DNA of 64,000 nt from Paraburkholderia edwinii. GTDB taxonomy: Bacteria > Pseudomonadota > Gammaproteobacteria > Burkholderiales > Burkholderiaceae. The translations under genes were made by a program, and so were the position numbers. This document shows positions 42,005-50,693 of this stretch, piece by piece; position 1 is the stretch's first letter, and every line of letters starts with the position of its first letter. Location of the stretch: positions 1,178,001-1,242,000 of the forward strand of contig NZ_CP080096.1 in the NCBI RefSeq assembly GCF_019428685.1. Reading direction: 5' to 3'. The notes under the pieces are model-generated. The model worked only from the letters and a program-made list of their open reading frames with translations. It was not told the DNA's origin and searched no databases.

Positions 42005-45000
42005 CGGAGTCGTCAGAGAGTAGGGCGAGCCGGCGTGCGAATTCAGCCAGTTCGAAACGCTGCGCAAGGGCGCGCAGCGATGCAAATTCGTCGGTCAACT
42101 GCGGCCACTGCAGCGTAGCCTTGTCGAGCTGTTCGACGATCCCTTGCACGTAGCCCATTTCGAGCAGCGCGTCGAGCGCATCGCGCAAGGCGCGCGGTAA
42201 CGCGGTCCGTACCTGTGTCACCGCAGGCGGCTCCGGCGCACCCGCGGGCGCGGCGGTGTTTTCGTGCGTGACGATCCATTCGATTTGCAGCAGCCGGGCG
42301 AGCTTTTCGAGCAGCAACGCGACCTGCAGCGGCTTCACCAGATAGTCGTCGCAGCCGATCGCGGTGGCGCGTTCGCGATCGTCGGCGAAAGCGTTGGCCG
42401 ACAGCAGCATGATCGGCGCGCGGCTTAGCTGACTATCGCGAATCAGTCGGCTGGTTTCGTAGCCATCCATGTCGGGCATCGAGATGTCCATGATGATCGC
42501 ATCCGCTGCATGAATGCCGAGCCAGCGCAACGCATCGGGGCCGCTGCCGGCCTCTGCGACCGAAAAGCCGAGCGGCGCCAGCACCTGGGCGACGACTGCG
42601 CGCTGTTCGGGCAGGTCGTCGACAACCAGCACCGTGCGGCGTGCGCCGCGATAGCCGCCGATGCCATCGGTGACGGCGGGCGCATCTTGCACCACATGCA
42701 CTTCCGGCGCGAACAGCTTGACGACGAAACGCGTGCCGCGGCCGGGCGCGCTGTCCACTTCGAGGCTGCCGCCGAGCGCCTGCGTCAGCAACTGGCAGAT
42801 CGTGAGCCCGAGCCCGGCGCCATGGTCGTGGTCGCGCGCGGCATGGCCGCGTTCGAACGGCATGAAAAGCCGTTCGATATCGGCAGGCGCGATGCCGGGC
42901 CCGGTGTCGCTCACTTCAAAGGTAACGGTGTCCCACGCATGGCTTACACGCAGCGTCACGGAACCTGTCGACGTGAAGCGTATCGCGTTGCCGATCAGGT
43001 TGATCAGGATCTGCCGCATGCATTTCTCGTCGGAGCGGACGATGCCCGGGAGGCGGCCTACGGTCTGGACATCGAAGATCAGCATCTTCTCAGCGGCCTG
43101 CGGGCGCAGCATCGCGGCAAGATGTTCGATGAAATCCGGCAACGGCACTCTGGTCACGTTCAGCTGCAGTTTGCCGGCTTCGATGCGCGCCACGTCCAAT
43201 AGGCCGTCCACCAGGGCGAGCAGATGTTCGCCGCTGCGCTGGATGGTCTGGATCGCATGATGGCGCGCGGCCGGAATTTCGTCGCGCGCCTGCAGCAGCA
43301 AATGCGCATAGCCGAGGATGCTATTGAGCGGCGTGCGCAGCTCGTGGCTCAAGCCCGTCACGTAGCGGCTTTTCGCCTGGTTGGCCGACTTTGCCGCCTC
43401 GGTGGCGCGTTTGAGTGCCGCATCGGTTTTCTGGTGTGCATCGATCTCGAACATCAGCAATTCGGTCTGGCGCTGCGATTCCTCCTGCGTGACGCGCCGG
43501 TTTTCGCGTTCGAGCACCAGCCACCAGGCGCCGATGCAGCCGATCAGCGACAGCGCGAAAAAGATCGTCACATAACTGTGCGCGAGTTCCTTCCACGCGG
43601 GCGTGTCGAATGGCGCGAGAGAACGGGTGCTTTGCGACCACACCAGATAAAGCACCACGCCGAGCAGCGCGAGCATGACCGCGACCAGGCTCAGGTAGCG
43701 CGCAAGCCGCAAGGTGGTCGGCCCGAGCGCCGCGCCCGGAAAAACACGGTGCATCGCGTCGTTCAACTGCGCGCCGAAGCGCGCGTGCGGTTTGCAGCGG
43801 TCGTTGCAGCGCGAGTCGAGCGAGCAGCACAGCGAGCAGATCGTGCCGCCGTAGGCGGGGCAATGCGCGGTGTCGTCGGGTTCGAAGTCGTTCTCGCAAA
43901 TCACGCAGCGCCGTGTCTCGTGACCATCGGGCGCTTGCGCTTCGCGTGCCAGGTAAAAGCGGCCGCGAGTCGCGATCGCGATCGCCGGTGCGCATACGAA
44001 CGCCACGCCGAATGCGATATACGAAGACATTGCCTGCGCCAGCACGCCGAGCATGCCGACGTGCGCAAACGCGGCCACCACTGCGGCGATCAGCATCGCG
44101 CCGACCCCGACCGGATTCACGTCGTACAGGTGCGCGCGTTTGAACTCGATATGCCGCGGGCTATAGCCGAGCGGCTTGTTGACGACCAGATCCGCGAATA
44201 CCGCGCCGATCCATGCAATCGCGATGTTCGCGTAGAGCGACAGCACTTTGCCGATCGCTTCGAACACGCCCATTTCGACCAGCAGCAGTGCGATCAGCAC
44301 GTTGAATACGAGCCAGACGACGCGGCCCGGGTGGCTGTGGGTGAGGCGTGCGAAAAAATTCGACCATGCGAGCGAACCCGCATAGGCGTTGGTCACGTTG
44401 ATTTTCAGCTGGGACACGATCACGAACAGCGTCATCGCCGGCAGTGCCCACGCTGCGAGTCCGAGTGGATCGAGCAGATGGTGATACGCGATCAGATACA
44501 TCTGCGTGGGCTGCGCCGCATGCCCGACGTCGATTTCGTGCTGGATCGCGACGAAGGCGAGAAATGCGCCGCCGAGCATTTTCAGCGCGCCGGGCACGAT
44601 CCAGCCGGGGCCCGCCGTCAACAACGCGATCCACCAGCGCCGCCTGTTGTGTGCATCGAGCGGCGGCAGAAAGCGCAGATAGTCGACCTGCTCGCCAACC
44701 TGCACGATCAAGGCGAACACAACGGTGCACGCCTGCCCGAAGGCGATCACGCTGAATTCGTGACCGCCCGGCGCGAGACCGGCGAAAGTGGTCCAGTCGA
44801 TGAGCAGGCCGGGGCTATGCCATAACACCGCCGCATACGGCAGCACGAACAGCACCAGCCACAGCGGCTGGGTCCAGCTCTGCAAACGGTTGATCAGCGT
44901 GATGCCGAACATCACGACTGGAATCACCGCCAGCGAGCTGATCACATACGCGATGTCGATCGAGATGTGAAAGTACAGCTGCAGCGCGAGCGACATGATC

Positions 45001-45434
45001 GCCGCCTCGAGCGCGAAAAAGATAAACGTGAAGCTCGCATACAGCAGCGACGTTAGCGTCGAGCCGATATAGCCGAAGCCCGCGCCGCGAGTCAGCAGGT
45101 CCATATCGACGCCATAGCGCGCTGCATAGTAGCTGATCGGCAGGCTCGTCAAAAAGATCAGCACCGACACTGCCGCAATCGCACAGATCGCGTTGGCGAA
45201 ACCGTAATTGACCACGAGTGCGCCGCCGATCGCCTCCAGCGCGAGAAACGACACGGCGCCGATCGCGGTGTTGGCCACGCGGAATTCGGACCAGCGCCTG
45301 AACGAGCGGGGCGTGAAACGTAACGCGTAGTCCTCGAGTGTTTCGTCGCCGACCCATGCGTTGTAATCGCGCCGGATCTTGACGATGCGCTGTGTCGTGG
45401 CGGGCAGCGCTGCGGTCTGGTGCGTCTGGCCCAT
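41997..45434 (-). CDS. Transporter-fused hybrid sensor histidine kinase
   Basis: A 1145-residue fusion. Residues ~50-500 are a 12-helix permease of the NCS1/purine-cytosine permease type. A cytoplasmic Cys-rich segment (~507-548: CVIC, HC, CSLCC, RC, RC) looks like a zinc-binding module. Two more helices (~575-640) and a coiled region precede HisKA (His697 in SHELRTPLN), HATPase (~805-925; NLIGNAIRF, DTGPGIA, GLGLTI) and a receiver domain (Asp983 in IIMDISMPDMDGYE), plus a C-terminal ~110-residue tail that may be an Hpt-like helical domain, although no phosphorylatable His motif was confirmed. Known parallel: CbrA fuses an SLC5 transporter to a kinase. I infer it senses an amide, urea or nitrogen compound and signals to the adjacent LuxR-type regulator. 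Confidence 0.88.
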   Translation of the reverse strand: MGQTHQTAALPATTQRIVKIRRDYNAWVGDETLEDYALRFTPRSFRRWSEFRVANTAIGAVSFLALEAIGGALVVNYGFANAICAIAAVSVLIFLTSLPISYYAARYGVDMDLLTRGAGFGYIGSTLTSLLYASFTFIFFALEAAIMSLALQLYFHISIDIAYVISSLAVIPVVMFGITLINRLQSWTQPLWLVLFVLPYAAVLWHSPGLLIDWTTFAGLAPGGHEFSVIAFGQACTVVFALIVQVGEQVDYLRFLPPLDAHNRRRWWIALLTAGPGWIVPGALKMLGGAFLAFVAIQHEIDVGHAAQPTQMYLIAYHHLLDPLGLAAWALPAMTLFVIVSQLKINVTNAYAGSLAWSNFFARLTHSHPGRVVWLVFNVLIALLLVEMGVFEAIGKVLSLYANIAIAWIGAVFADLVVNKPLGYSPRHIEFKRAHLYDVNPVGVGAMLIAAVVAAFAHVGMLGVLAQAMSSYIAFGVAFVCAPAIAIATRGRFYLAREAQAPDGHETRRCVICENDFEPDDTAHCPAYGGTICSLCCSLDSRCNDRCKPHARFGAQLNDAMHRVFPGAALGPTTLRLARYLSLVAVMLALLGVVLYLVWSQSTRSLAPFDTPAWKELAHSYVTIFFALSLIGCIGAWWLVLERENRRVTQEESQRQTELLMFEIDAHQKTDAALKRATEAAKSANQAKSRYVTGLSHELRTPLNSILGYAHLLLQARDEIPAARHHAIQTIQRSGEHLLALVDGLLDVARIEAGKLQLNVTRVPLPDFIEHLAAMLRPQAAEKMLIFDVQTVGRLPGIVRSDEKCMRQILINLIGNAIRFTSTGSVTLRVSHAWDTVTFEVSDTGPGIAPADIERLFMPFERGHAARDHDHGAGLGLTICQLLTQALGGSLEVDSAPGRGTRFVVKLFAPEVHVVQDAPAVTDGIGGYRGARRTVLVVDDLPEQRAVVAQVLAPLGFSVAEAGSGPDALRWLGIHAADAIIMDISMPDMDGYETSRLIRDSQLSRAPIMLLSANAFADDRERATAIGCDDYLVKPLQVALLLEKLARLLQIEWIVTHENTAAPAGAPEPPAVTQVRTALPRALRDALDALLEMGYVQGIVEQLDKATLQWPQLTDEFASLRALAQRFELAEFARRLALLSDDSDG

Positions 45435-45627
45435 ATTCGATGATCCAGTTTAGTGCGCGGACTACACGGGTCGATGCATTGAGCAAGTTACGTTCCATTT
45501 TTTTCGGCGGATATACGTCAATCGACGTATATCGAAGCGGAATTTGTCCTCCTACATTGCGGCCACGCAGCGCCGGAAGCTTGCCGGCGCTTTATCCCGC
45601 GACGCGGATCAGACAAGGAGAACAACG
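45435..45627 (+). promoter_or_regulatory. Divergent promoter region of the amide utilisation locus
   Basis: A perfect 24-bp palindrome (arms GATATACGTC 45510-45519 and GACGTATATC 45524-45533, 4-nt spacer AATC) is the dominant element. A possible -10 box TACATT lies at 45553-45558, which would put the palindrome centre near -43, the classic place for an activator touching RNA polymerase. A leader hairpin follows at 45569-45591. AAGGAG at 45615-45620 is the urtA ribosome binding site. No -24/-12 sigma-54 motif was found. Confidence 0.55.
45569..45595 (+). promoter_or_regulatory. Leader hairpin upstream of urtA
   Basis: AGCGCCGG (45569-45576) and CCGGCGCT (45584-45591) form an 8-bp perfect stem with a 7-nt loop, followed by TTAT. 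It lies between the predicted transcription start and the urtA start codon and could act as an attenuator; the T-run is short, so this is tentative. Confidence 0.4.
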
Positions 45628-46941
45628 ATGGCCGTAGACGATCGATTCGAAGACCCCGCAGCCGGATTCGAGGCAGCAGATGCAGCTGCCGCTGCGGCGC
45701 AAGCGCCTTCGCCGCTGCGCCGGCGCCTGCTGGGCGGCCTCGCCGCGGCGCCGCTGGCCGCGCTCGGTTTGCCGGGCATGTCGTTCGCGCAAGGGGCGCC
45801 GACCGCGAAGGTCAACACGACGGGTCTCGCGGTGACCGATACCACCGTGACGGTCGGGCAGCTGCACTCGGCTACCGGCACGATGGCGATTTCCGAGACC
45901 GGTTCGCTGCAGGCCGAACGCCTTGCCATCGAGCAGATCAACGCAATGGGCGGGGTGCTCGGCCGCAAGATCCAGATCATTCAGGAAGACGGCGCATCTG
46001 ACTGGCCGACCTTCGCCGAGAAGTCGAAGAAGCTGCTCGAAAACGATCACGTCGCGGCGGTGTTCGGCTGCTGGACCTCCGCTTCACGCAAGGCCGTGCT
46101 GCCGGTATTTGAGAAGGATAACGGCCTGTTGTACTACCCGACCTTCTACGAAGGGCTCGAGCAGTCGAAGAACGTGTTCTATACCGGCCAGGAAGCCACC
46201 CAGCAGATTCTGTGGGCACTCGACTGGGCATCGAACACGAAGAAGGCGAAGACGTTCTTCCTCGTCGGTTCCGACTACATCTGGCCGCGTACGTCGAACA
46301 AGATCGCGCGCCGCCATATCGAGCAGCATCTGCATGCGAAGGTGGTCGGCGAAGAGTACTACCCGCTCGGCACCACCGAGTTCAACTCGCTGATGAACAA
46401 GATCAAGCTGGCGCGCCCGGACTGTATTTTCGCGACCGTGGTGGGCGGCTCGAACGTGGCGTTTTACAAACAGCTGAAGGCCGCGGGTATCACGCCGCAG
46501 AAGCAGTTCCTGCTGACGTTGTCGGTTACCGAAGACGAAGTGCTCGGCATCGGCGGCGAAAACTTCGCGGGCTTCTTCTCGTCGATGAAGTATTTCGAAT
46601 CGCTGACCAACGACAACAACAAGAAATTCGTGGCCGCCTTCAAGGCCAGGTATGGCCAGCACGCGGTGATCGGCGACGTCACGCAGGCGGCCTATCTCGG
46701 CCCATGGATCTGGAAGGCCGCTTGCGAGCGCGCCGGCAGCTTCGACGTCGACAAGGTCGTGGCCGCGTCGCCCAACATCGAACTGAACAACGCGCCGCAA
46801 GGCTACGCGAAGGTCGATGCGAACCACCACCTGTGGAGCCGCTCGCTGATCGGCGAGGGCCAGGCCGACGGCCAGTTCAAGGTGGTCGCGCAATCGGATG
46901 CGCCGATCAAGCCGGATCCGTTCCCGAAAGGCTACATGTAA
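45628..46941 (+). CDS. urtA: Urea/short-chain amide ABC transporter substrate-binding protein
   Basis: A 437-residue periplasmic receptor of the UrtA/FmdD type. An N-terminal tail carries RRRLLGGLAAAPLAALGLPGMSFAQ (~27-52), a Tat-like signal peptide. The mature type I binding fold includes VTVGQLHSATGTMAISE, AVFGCWTSASRKAVLPVFE (~137-155), GLLYYPTFYEGLEQSKNVFYTG (~160-181) and FFLVGSDYIWPRTSNK, all UrtA hallmarks. It captures urea or amides for import. ATG 45628 follows AAGGAG; an ATG upstream at 45544 would bury the signal peptide. First gene of the transporter/amidase operon; a stem-loop separates it from urtB. Confidence 0.9.
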   Translation: MAVDDRFEDPAAGFEAADAAAAAAQAPSPLRRRLLGGLAAAPLAALGLPGMSFAQGAPTAKVNTTGLAVTDTTVTVGQLHSATGTMAISETGSLQAERLAIEQINAMGGVLGRKIQIIQEDGASDWPTFAEKSKKLLENDHVAAVFGCWTSASRKAVLPVFEKDNGLLYYPTFYEGLEQSKNVFYTGQEATQQILWALDWASNTKKAKTFFLVGSDYIWPRTSNKIARRHIEQHLHAKVVGEEYYPLGTTEFNSLMNKIKLARPDCIFATVVGGSNVAFYKQLKAAGITPQKQFLLTLSVTEDEVLGIGGENFAGFFSSMKYFESLTNDNNKKFVAAFKARYGQHAVIGDVTQAAYLGPWIWKAACERAGSFDVDKVVAASPNIELNNAPQGYAKVDANHHLWSRSLIGEGQADGQFKVVAQSDAPIKPDPFPKGYM

Positions 46942-46963
46942 GCCGCCTGAATGTGCCGTGCAA

Positions 46964-46983
46964 CGGCGGGCACGCGCCCGCCG
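46964..46983 (+). other. Stem-loop between urtA and urtB
   Basis: CGGCGGGC (46964-46971) and GCCCGCCG (46976-46983) form a perfect 8-bp stem with a 4-nt loop. No T-run follows. Such intercistronic hairpins after binding-protein genes commonly raise binding-protein mRNA over that of the membrane subunits. Confidence 0.55.
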
Positions 46984-47000
46984 AATCTGGGAGAACTTCG

Positions 47001-47918
47001 ATGTCAGCAACCGACATTTTCAACATCACGTTGATGCAGGGTTTCGCCGGCTTGAGCCTGTTCAGCGTGCTGCTGCTGATGGGGCTCGGGCTCGCCGTGA
47101 TTTTCGGCCAGATGGGCGTGATCAATATGGCGCACGGCGAGTTCATGACGATCGGCGCGTACACCGTGTATCTGTTTTCGCTGTTCGCGCAGAACGTGTG
47201 GCACGCGTTCGCGCCGATGTACTTCTTCTTCGCGATCGTGGCTGCGTTCTTTATTGCGTTCGCGGCGGGCTGGCTTGCGGAGTGGGCGCTGATCCGGCAT
47301 CTGTACCGGCGTCCGCTCGATACGCTGCTGGCTACATGGGGTTTGAGCCTCGGCATGCAGCAGGTGTTCCGCTCGACCTTCGGCCCGAAGGAAGTCAGTC
47401 CCGCGCTGCCCGACTGGCTGATGGGCTCGTGGGAGCCGGCGCCGGGCCTCGATATCCCGGTGAGCGGCATGTTCGTGATGGGCCTCGCGCTGCTGATGAC
47501 CGGCGGCCTGCTGCTTGCGCTGTACCGCTCGCGCTGGGGGCTGCGGGTGCGGGCCACGGTCGTGAACCGGCCGATGGCCAACGCCGCCGGCATCAATACG
47601 AAGCTGACCGACCGCGTGACCTTTGCCATCGGTTGCGGCGTGGCCGGTGTGGCAGGCGCTGCCTTCACGGCAATCGGCTCGACGGGGCCGACCAGCGGCT
47701 CGCTGTACATCGTCGATTCATTTCTGGTGGTGACCTTCGGCGGTGCCGCGAGTCTGCTCGGCACGGTTGCATCGGCTTTCGGCATTGCGCAGACCCAGTC
47801 GATCAGCGAGTTCTTTCTGTCGGGCTCGACTGCGCGCGTGCTGACATTGTTGACGGTCGTGATCATTTTGATGTTGCGTCCGCAAGGGCTTTTCGCTTCG
47901 AAGGTGCGGCGCGCATGA
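47001..47918 (+). CDS. urtB: Urea/amide ABC transporter permease 1 (UrtB-type)
   Basis: A 305-residue branched-chain-type (LivH/UrtB) permease with about eight helices. Seen: GLSLFSVLLLMGLGLAVIFGQMGVINMAHGEFMTIGAYT (~16-54), LDTLLATWGLSLGMQQVFRS (~104-123), VVNRPMANAAGINTKLTDRVTFAIGCGVAG (~191-220) and FGGAASLLGTVASAFGIAQTQS. It matches the short UrtB form, without the long periplasmic N-terminal domain of some urea transporters. ATG 47001 follows GGGAGAAC; the open frame runs far upstream but lacks coding character there. Second gene of the operon. Confidence 0.9.
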   Translation: MSATDIFNITLMQGFAGLSLFSVLLLMGLGLAVIFGQMGVINMAHGEFMTIGAYTVYLFSLFAQNVWHAFAPMYFFFAIVAAFFIAFAAGWLAEWALIRHLYRRPLDTLLATWGLSLGMQQVFRSTFGPKEVSPALPDWLMGSWEPAPGLDIPVSGMFVMGLALLMTGGLLLALYRSRWGLRVRATVVNRPMANAAGINTKLTDRVTFAIGCGVAGVAGAAFTAIGSTGPTSGSLYIVDSFLVVTFGGAASLLGTVASAFGIAQTQSISEFFLSGSTARVLTLLTVVIILMLRPQGLFASKVRRA

Positions 47919-47991
47919 AACTGAAGCACGCGCTGCACCAGCTTGACGCCCCCTTTGAGTTTGTTCGATCAACCTGTTCGGAGAGACGGAC

Positions 47992-49179
47992 ATGGAACCT
48001 CTGAATCCCTCTGCCGGGCCGGTCGCGGCCCGCGGCAAATCACCCGCCGCGCCGGTCGGCTGGCGCGCGCTTGCCGCGCGCATCGAGGCATCCGGATACG
48101 GCGGCATCGTGCTGCTCGCACTGCTGATCCTGATCGTCTTCCCGCTCGCACTCGACGCGTTCCGTTTGAACCTGATGGGTAAGTACCTGACGTACGCGTT
48201 CGTTGCGATCGGTCTCGTGATCGCATGGGGCTACGGCGGCGTGCTGAGTCTCGGCCAGGGGGTGTTTTTCGGGCTTGGCGGCTATGCGATGGCCATGTTT
48301 CTGAAGCTCGAGGCATCCAATCCGATTGCCACGAAAACGCAGACCACGCCGGGCATTCCCGACTTCATGGACTGGAACCAGGTCACCGCGCTGCCGTTCT
48401 GGTGGAAGCCGTTTCATTCGTTGCCGTTCGCGATACTCGCTGCGCTGGTCGTGCCGGCTGCGGTTGCGCTGATCGTCAGTTATCCGATGTTCAGGCGGCG
48501 CGTCGGCGGCGTGTACTTCGCGATTATCACGCAGGCCATTGCGTTGATCCTGTCAGTGCTGATCATCGGCCAGCAGGGTTTCACCGGAGGTGTAAACGGC
48601 ATTACCGATCTGCGCACGCTGCTCGGCTGGGACATCCGTACCGACCAGGCAAAACTGATTCTGTATTTCGTCAACGCGGTGCTGCTGCTGGCGGCGCTGA
48701 TCGGCTGCCGCTGGATTCAGCGCAGCAAGCTCGGCACGCTGCTGCTCGCCATGCGCGACAAGGAAGACCGGGTGCGCTTTTCCGGTTACGACGTGTCGAT
48801 GTTCAAGGTCTTCGCGTTCTGCGTGGCGGCGCTGCTCGCGGCGATCGGCGGCGCGATGTTCACGCTGCAGGTCGGCTTTATGTCGCCTTCGTTTGTCGGC
48901 ATCGTGCCGTCGATCGAGATGGTGATCTATGCGGCGGTCGGCGGGCGCATGTCGCTGGTGGGCGCTGTGTATGGGGCGATTCTGGTCAACCTCGGCAAGA
49001 CGTGGTTTTCCGAAAGTTTTCCGAACCTGTGGCTGTATCTGATGGCCGCGATGTTTATCGGCGTCGTGATGGCGTTCCCGAACGGACTGGCCGGACTGTA
49101 TGAGCAGCATGTGCGCACGCGCGTGCAAAGGGCGCTGCGTGGCGCTGCCTACAAGAGGGGGGCGGGCGATGAGCAATAG
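47992..49179 (+). CDS. urtC: Urea/amide ABC transporter permease 2 (UrtC-type)
   Basis: A 395-residue LivM/UrtC permease with ten predicted helices. Diagnostic stretches: LTYAFVAIGLVIAWGYGGVLSLGQGVFFGLGGYAMAMFLK (~66-105), GGVYFAIITQAIALILSVLIIGQQGFTGGVNGITDL (~169-204) and MRDKEDRVRFSGYDVSMFKVFAF (~256-278, the ATPase-contacting loop), then EMVIYAAVGGRMSLVGAVYGAILVN. The insertion around LEASNPIATKTQTTPGIPDFMDWN is also usual in UrtC. It pairs with UrtB to form the channel. The 3' end overlaps urtD by 11 bases. Confidence 0.92.
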   Translation: MEPLNPSAGPVAARGKSPAAPVGWRALAARIEASGYGGIVLLALLILIVFPLALDAFRLNLMGKYLTYAFVAIGLVIAWGYGGVLSLGQGVFFGLGGYAMAMFLKLEASNPIATKTQTTPGIPDFMDWNQVTALPFWWKPFHSLPFAILAALVVPAAVALIVSYPMFRRRVGGVYFAIITQAIALILSVLIIGQQGFTGGVNGITDLRTLLGWDIRTDQAKLILYFVNAVLLLAALIGCRWIQRSKLGTLLLAMRDKEDRVRFSGYDVSMFKVFAFCVAALLAAIGGAMFTLQVGFMSPSFVGIVPSIEMVIYAAVGGRMSLVGAVYGAILVNLGKTWFSESFPNLWLYLMAAMFIGVVMAFPNGLAGLYEQHVRTRVQRALRGAAYKRGAGDEQ

Positions 49180-49912
49180 CGATTTCCTGCTGGCGATCGA
49201 AGACCTGAGCGTGTCGTTCGACGGCTTCAAGGCGATCGATTCGCTGAACCTGTACCTGGAGCGCGGTGAACTGCGCGTGGTGATCGGACCGAACGGTGCG
49301 GGCAAGACCACGCTGCTGGACCTGATCTGCGGCAAGACGCGCGAAACCGCGGGCAGCATCAAGTTTCGCAACGAAGAGATCACGAGCCTCGCGGAATTTC
49401 GCCGCGTGCGCAAAGGCATCGGCCGCAAATTCCAGACGCCGTCGATTTACGAAAACCTCAGTGTCGCGCAGAACCTCGAGGTGTCGTTTCCGCGCGGGCG
49501 CAGCGTGTTCGGCGCGCTGGCGTACCGGCAGGACACCGAGGTGGCCAATCGCGTGCAGTCGGTGGCCGACGAGATTGGCCTTGCCGCATCGCTCGATCTG
49601 GAAGCAGGTTTGCTGTCGCACGGGCAAAAGCAATGGCTCGAGATTGGCATGCTGCTCATGCAGGAACCGGAACTGCTGATGCTCGACGAACCGATCGCCG
49701 GCATGAGCGTGCGCGAGCGCGAGGTGACAGCCGAACTGCTCGATCGCATTTGCGAGAACCGCTCGATGATCGTGATCGAGCATGACATGGCCTTCGTCGA
49801 ACGCATTGCGCACAAGGTGACCGTGATGCATCAGGGCAAGATTCTCGCGGAAGGGCCGATGGCACAGGTGCAGGCCGACCCGCGCGTGATCGACGTTTAT
49901 CTCGGGCATTGA
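49169..49912 (+). CDS. urtD: Urea/amide ABC transporter ATP-binding protein 1 (UrtD-type)
   Basis: A 247-residue LivG/UrtD ATPase. Walker A GPNGAGKTT (~38-46), the UrtD-type Q-loop segment GIGRKFQTPSIYENLSVAQNLEVSF (~82-106), signature LSHGQKQWLEIGMLL (~150-164; SHGQKQ rather than SGGQ is typical of UrtD), Walker B ELLMLDEPIAGM (~168-179) and the switch His in IVIEHDMAFVE. ATG 49169 lies inside the end of urtC, after GAGGGGGG, so translation is coupled. Confidence 0.93.
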   Translation: MSNSDFLLAIEDLSVSFDGFKAIDSLNLYLERGELRVVIGPNGAGKTTLLDLICGKTRETAGSIKFRNEEITSLAEFRRVRKGIGRKFQTPSIYENLSVAQNLEVSFPRGRSVFGALAYRQDTEVANRVQSVADEIGLAASLDLEAGLLSHGQKQWLEIGMLLMQEPELLMLDEPIAGMSVREREVTAELLDRICENRSMIVIEHDMAFVERIAHKVTVMHQGKILAEGPMAQVQADPRVIDVYLGH

Positions 49913-49922
49913 GGGGGCGCAC

Positions 49923-50612
49923 ATGCTGCAAGTCGACGATCTGGTGGTGAGCTACGGGCAAAGCGAGGTGCTGCATGGCATCGGCTTTAACGTGGCGAGC
50001 AAGGAAACCGTGGCGGTGATGGGCCGCAACGGCATGGGCAAGACCACGCTGTTCAAGACGCTGATCGGCATCCTGCCGTCGCGGCGCGGCTCGGTGCGGG
50101 TCGGCGGTGTGGATGTGACCGGCGAGGAAAGCTACCGCCGCGTGGCGAAGGGCATTGGCTATGTGCCGCAAGGACGGCAGATTTTTTCGACGCTGACCGT
50201 CGAGGAGAACATTCGGACGGGTCTGGAGAATGCCGGCAGCAAGCAGGTGCCCGACGAAATCTACGCGCTGTTCCCAGTGCTGTTCGATATGCGCAAGCGC
50301 AAGGGCGGCAACCTGTCCGGCGGGCAGCAGCAACAGTTGGCGATCGCGCGGGCACTGGTGACCGATCCGAAAGTGCTGCTGCTCGACGAGCCGACCGAAG
50401 GCATCCAGCCCTCGGTAATCAAGGACATCGCCAAAGCACTGAACGAAATCCGCAAGACGCGCGACATCGCGATTCTGGTATCCGAACAGGTGCTGAGTTT
50501 CGCGCTCGACGTAGCCGACCGGCTGTTCGTCATCGAAGGCGGGCGCTTCGTGCATCAGAGCACGCGCGATGCCGGCGACAGCGAACGGATTCGCGAATAC
50601 CTGTCTGTCTGA
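49923..50612 (+). CDS. urtE: Urea/amide ABC transporter ATP-binding protein 2 (UrtE-type)
   Basis: A 229-residue LivF/UrtE ATPase: MLQVDDLVVSYGQSEVLHGIGF, Walker A GRNGMGKTT (~36-44; the Met is characteristic of UrtE), Q-loop GIGYVPQGRQIFSTLTVEENI (~77-97), signature LSGGQQQQLAIARAL (~132-146), Walker B VLLLDEPTEGIQPSVI (~152-167) and switch SEQVLSFALDVADR, where the usual His is Gln as in other UrtE proteins. It starts 10 bp after urtD. Together the two ATPases drive the UrtBC channel. Confidence 0.93.
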   Translation: MLQVDDLVVSYGQSEVLHGIGFNVASKETVAVMGRNGMGKTTLFKTLIGILPSRRGSVRVGGVDVTGEESYRRVAKGIGYVPQGRQIFSTLTVEENIRTGLENAGSKQVPDEIYALFPVLFDMRKRKGGNLSGGQQQQLAIARALVTDPKVLLLDEPTEGIQPSVIKDIAKALNEIRKTRDIAILVSEQVLSFALDVADRLFVIEGGRFVHQSTRDAGDSERIREYLSV

Positions 50613-50693
50613 ACGGCCCGCCCGCGAGGCCGTGGCGTGCGGCGGCACAGGCCGTCGCACATGTTCGAGTAATTGAAACGAGGAGCGAGTGAG

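Noticed and set aside
43224..44825. 533-codon open frame antisense to the hybrid kinase
   Set aside because: High-GC genes often leave long open antisense frames. This one is Arg/His/Gln-rich, has no recognisable domain, and the sense frame carries complete kinase domains.
46212..47000. Upstream extension of the urtB frame
   Set aside because: The frame is open through urtA, but its translation there is Arg/Gly-rich shadow sequence. ATG 47001 with GGGAG gives the normal permease N terminus.
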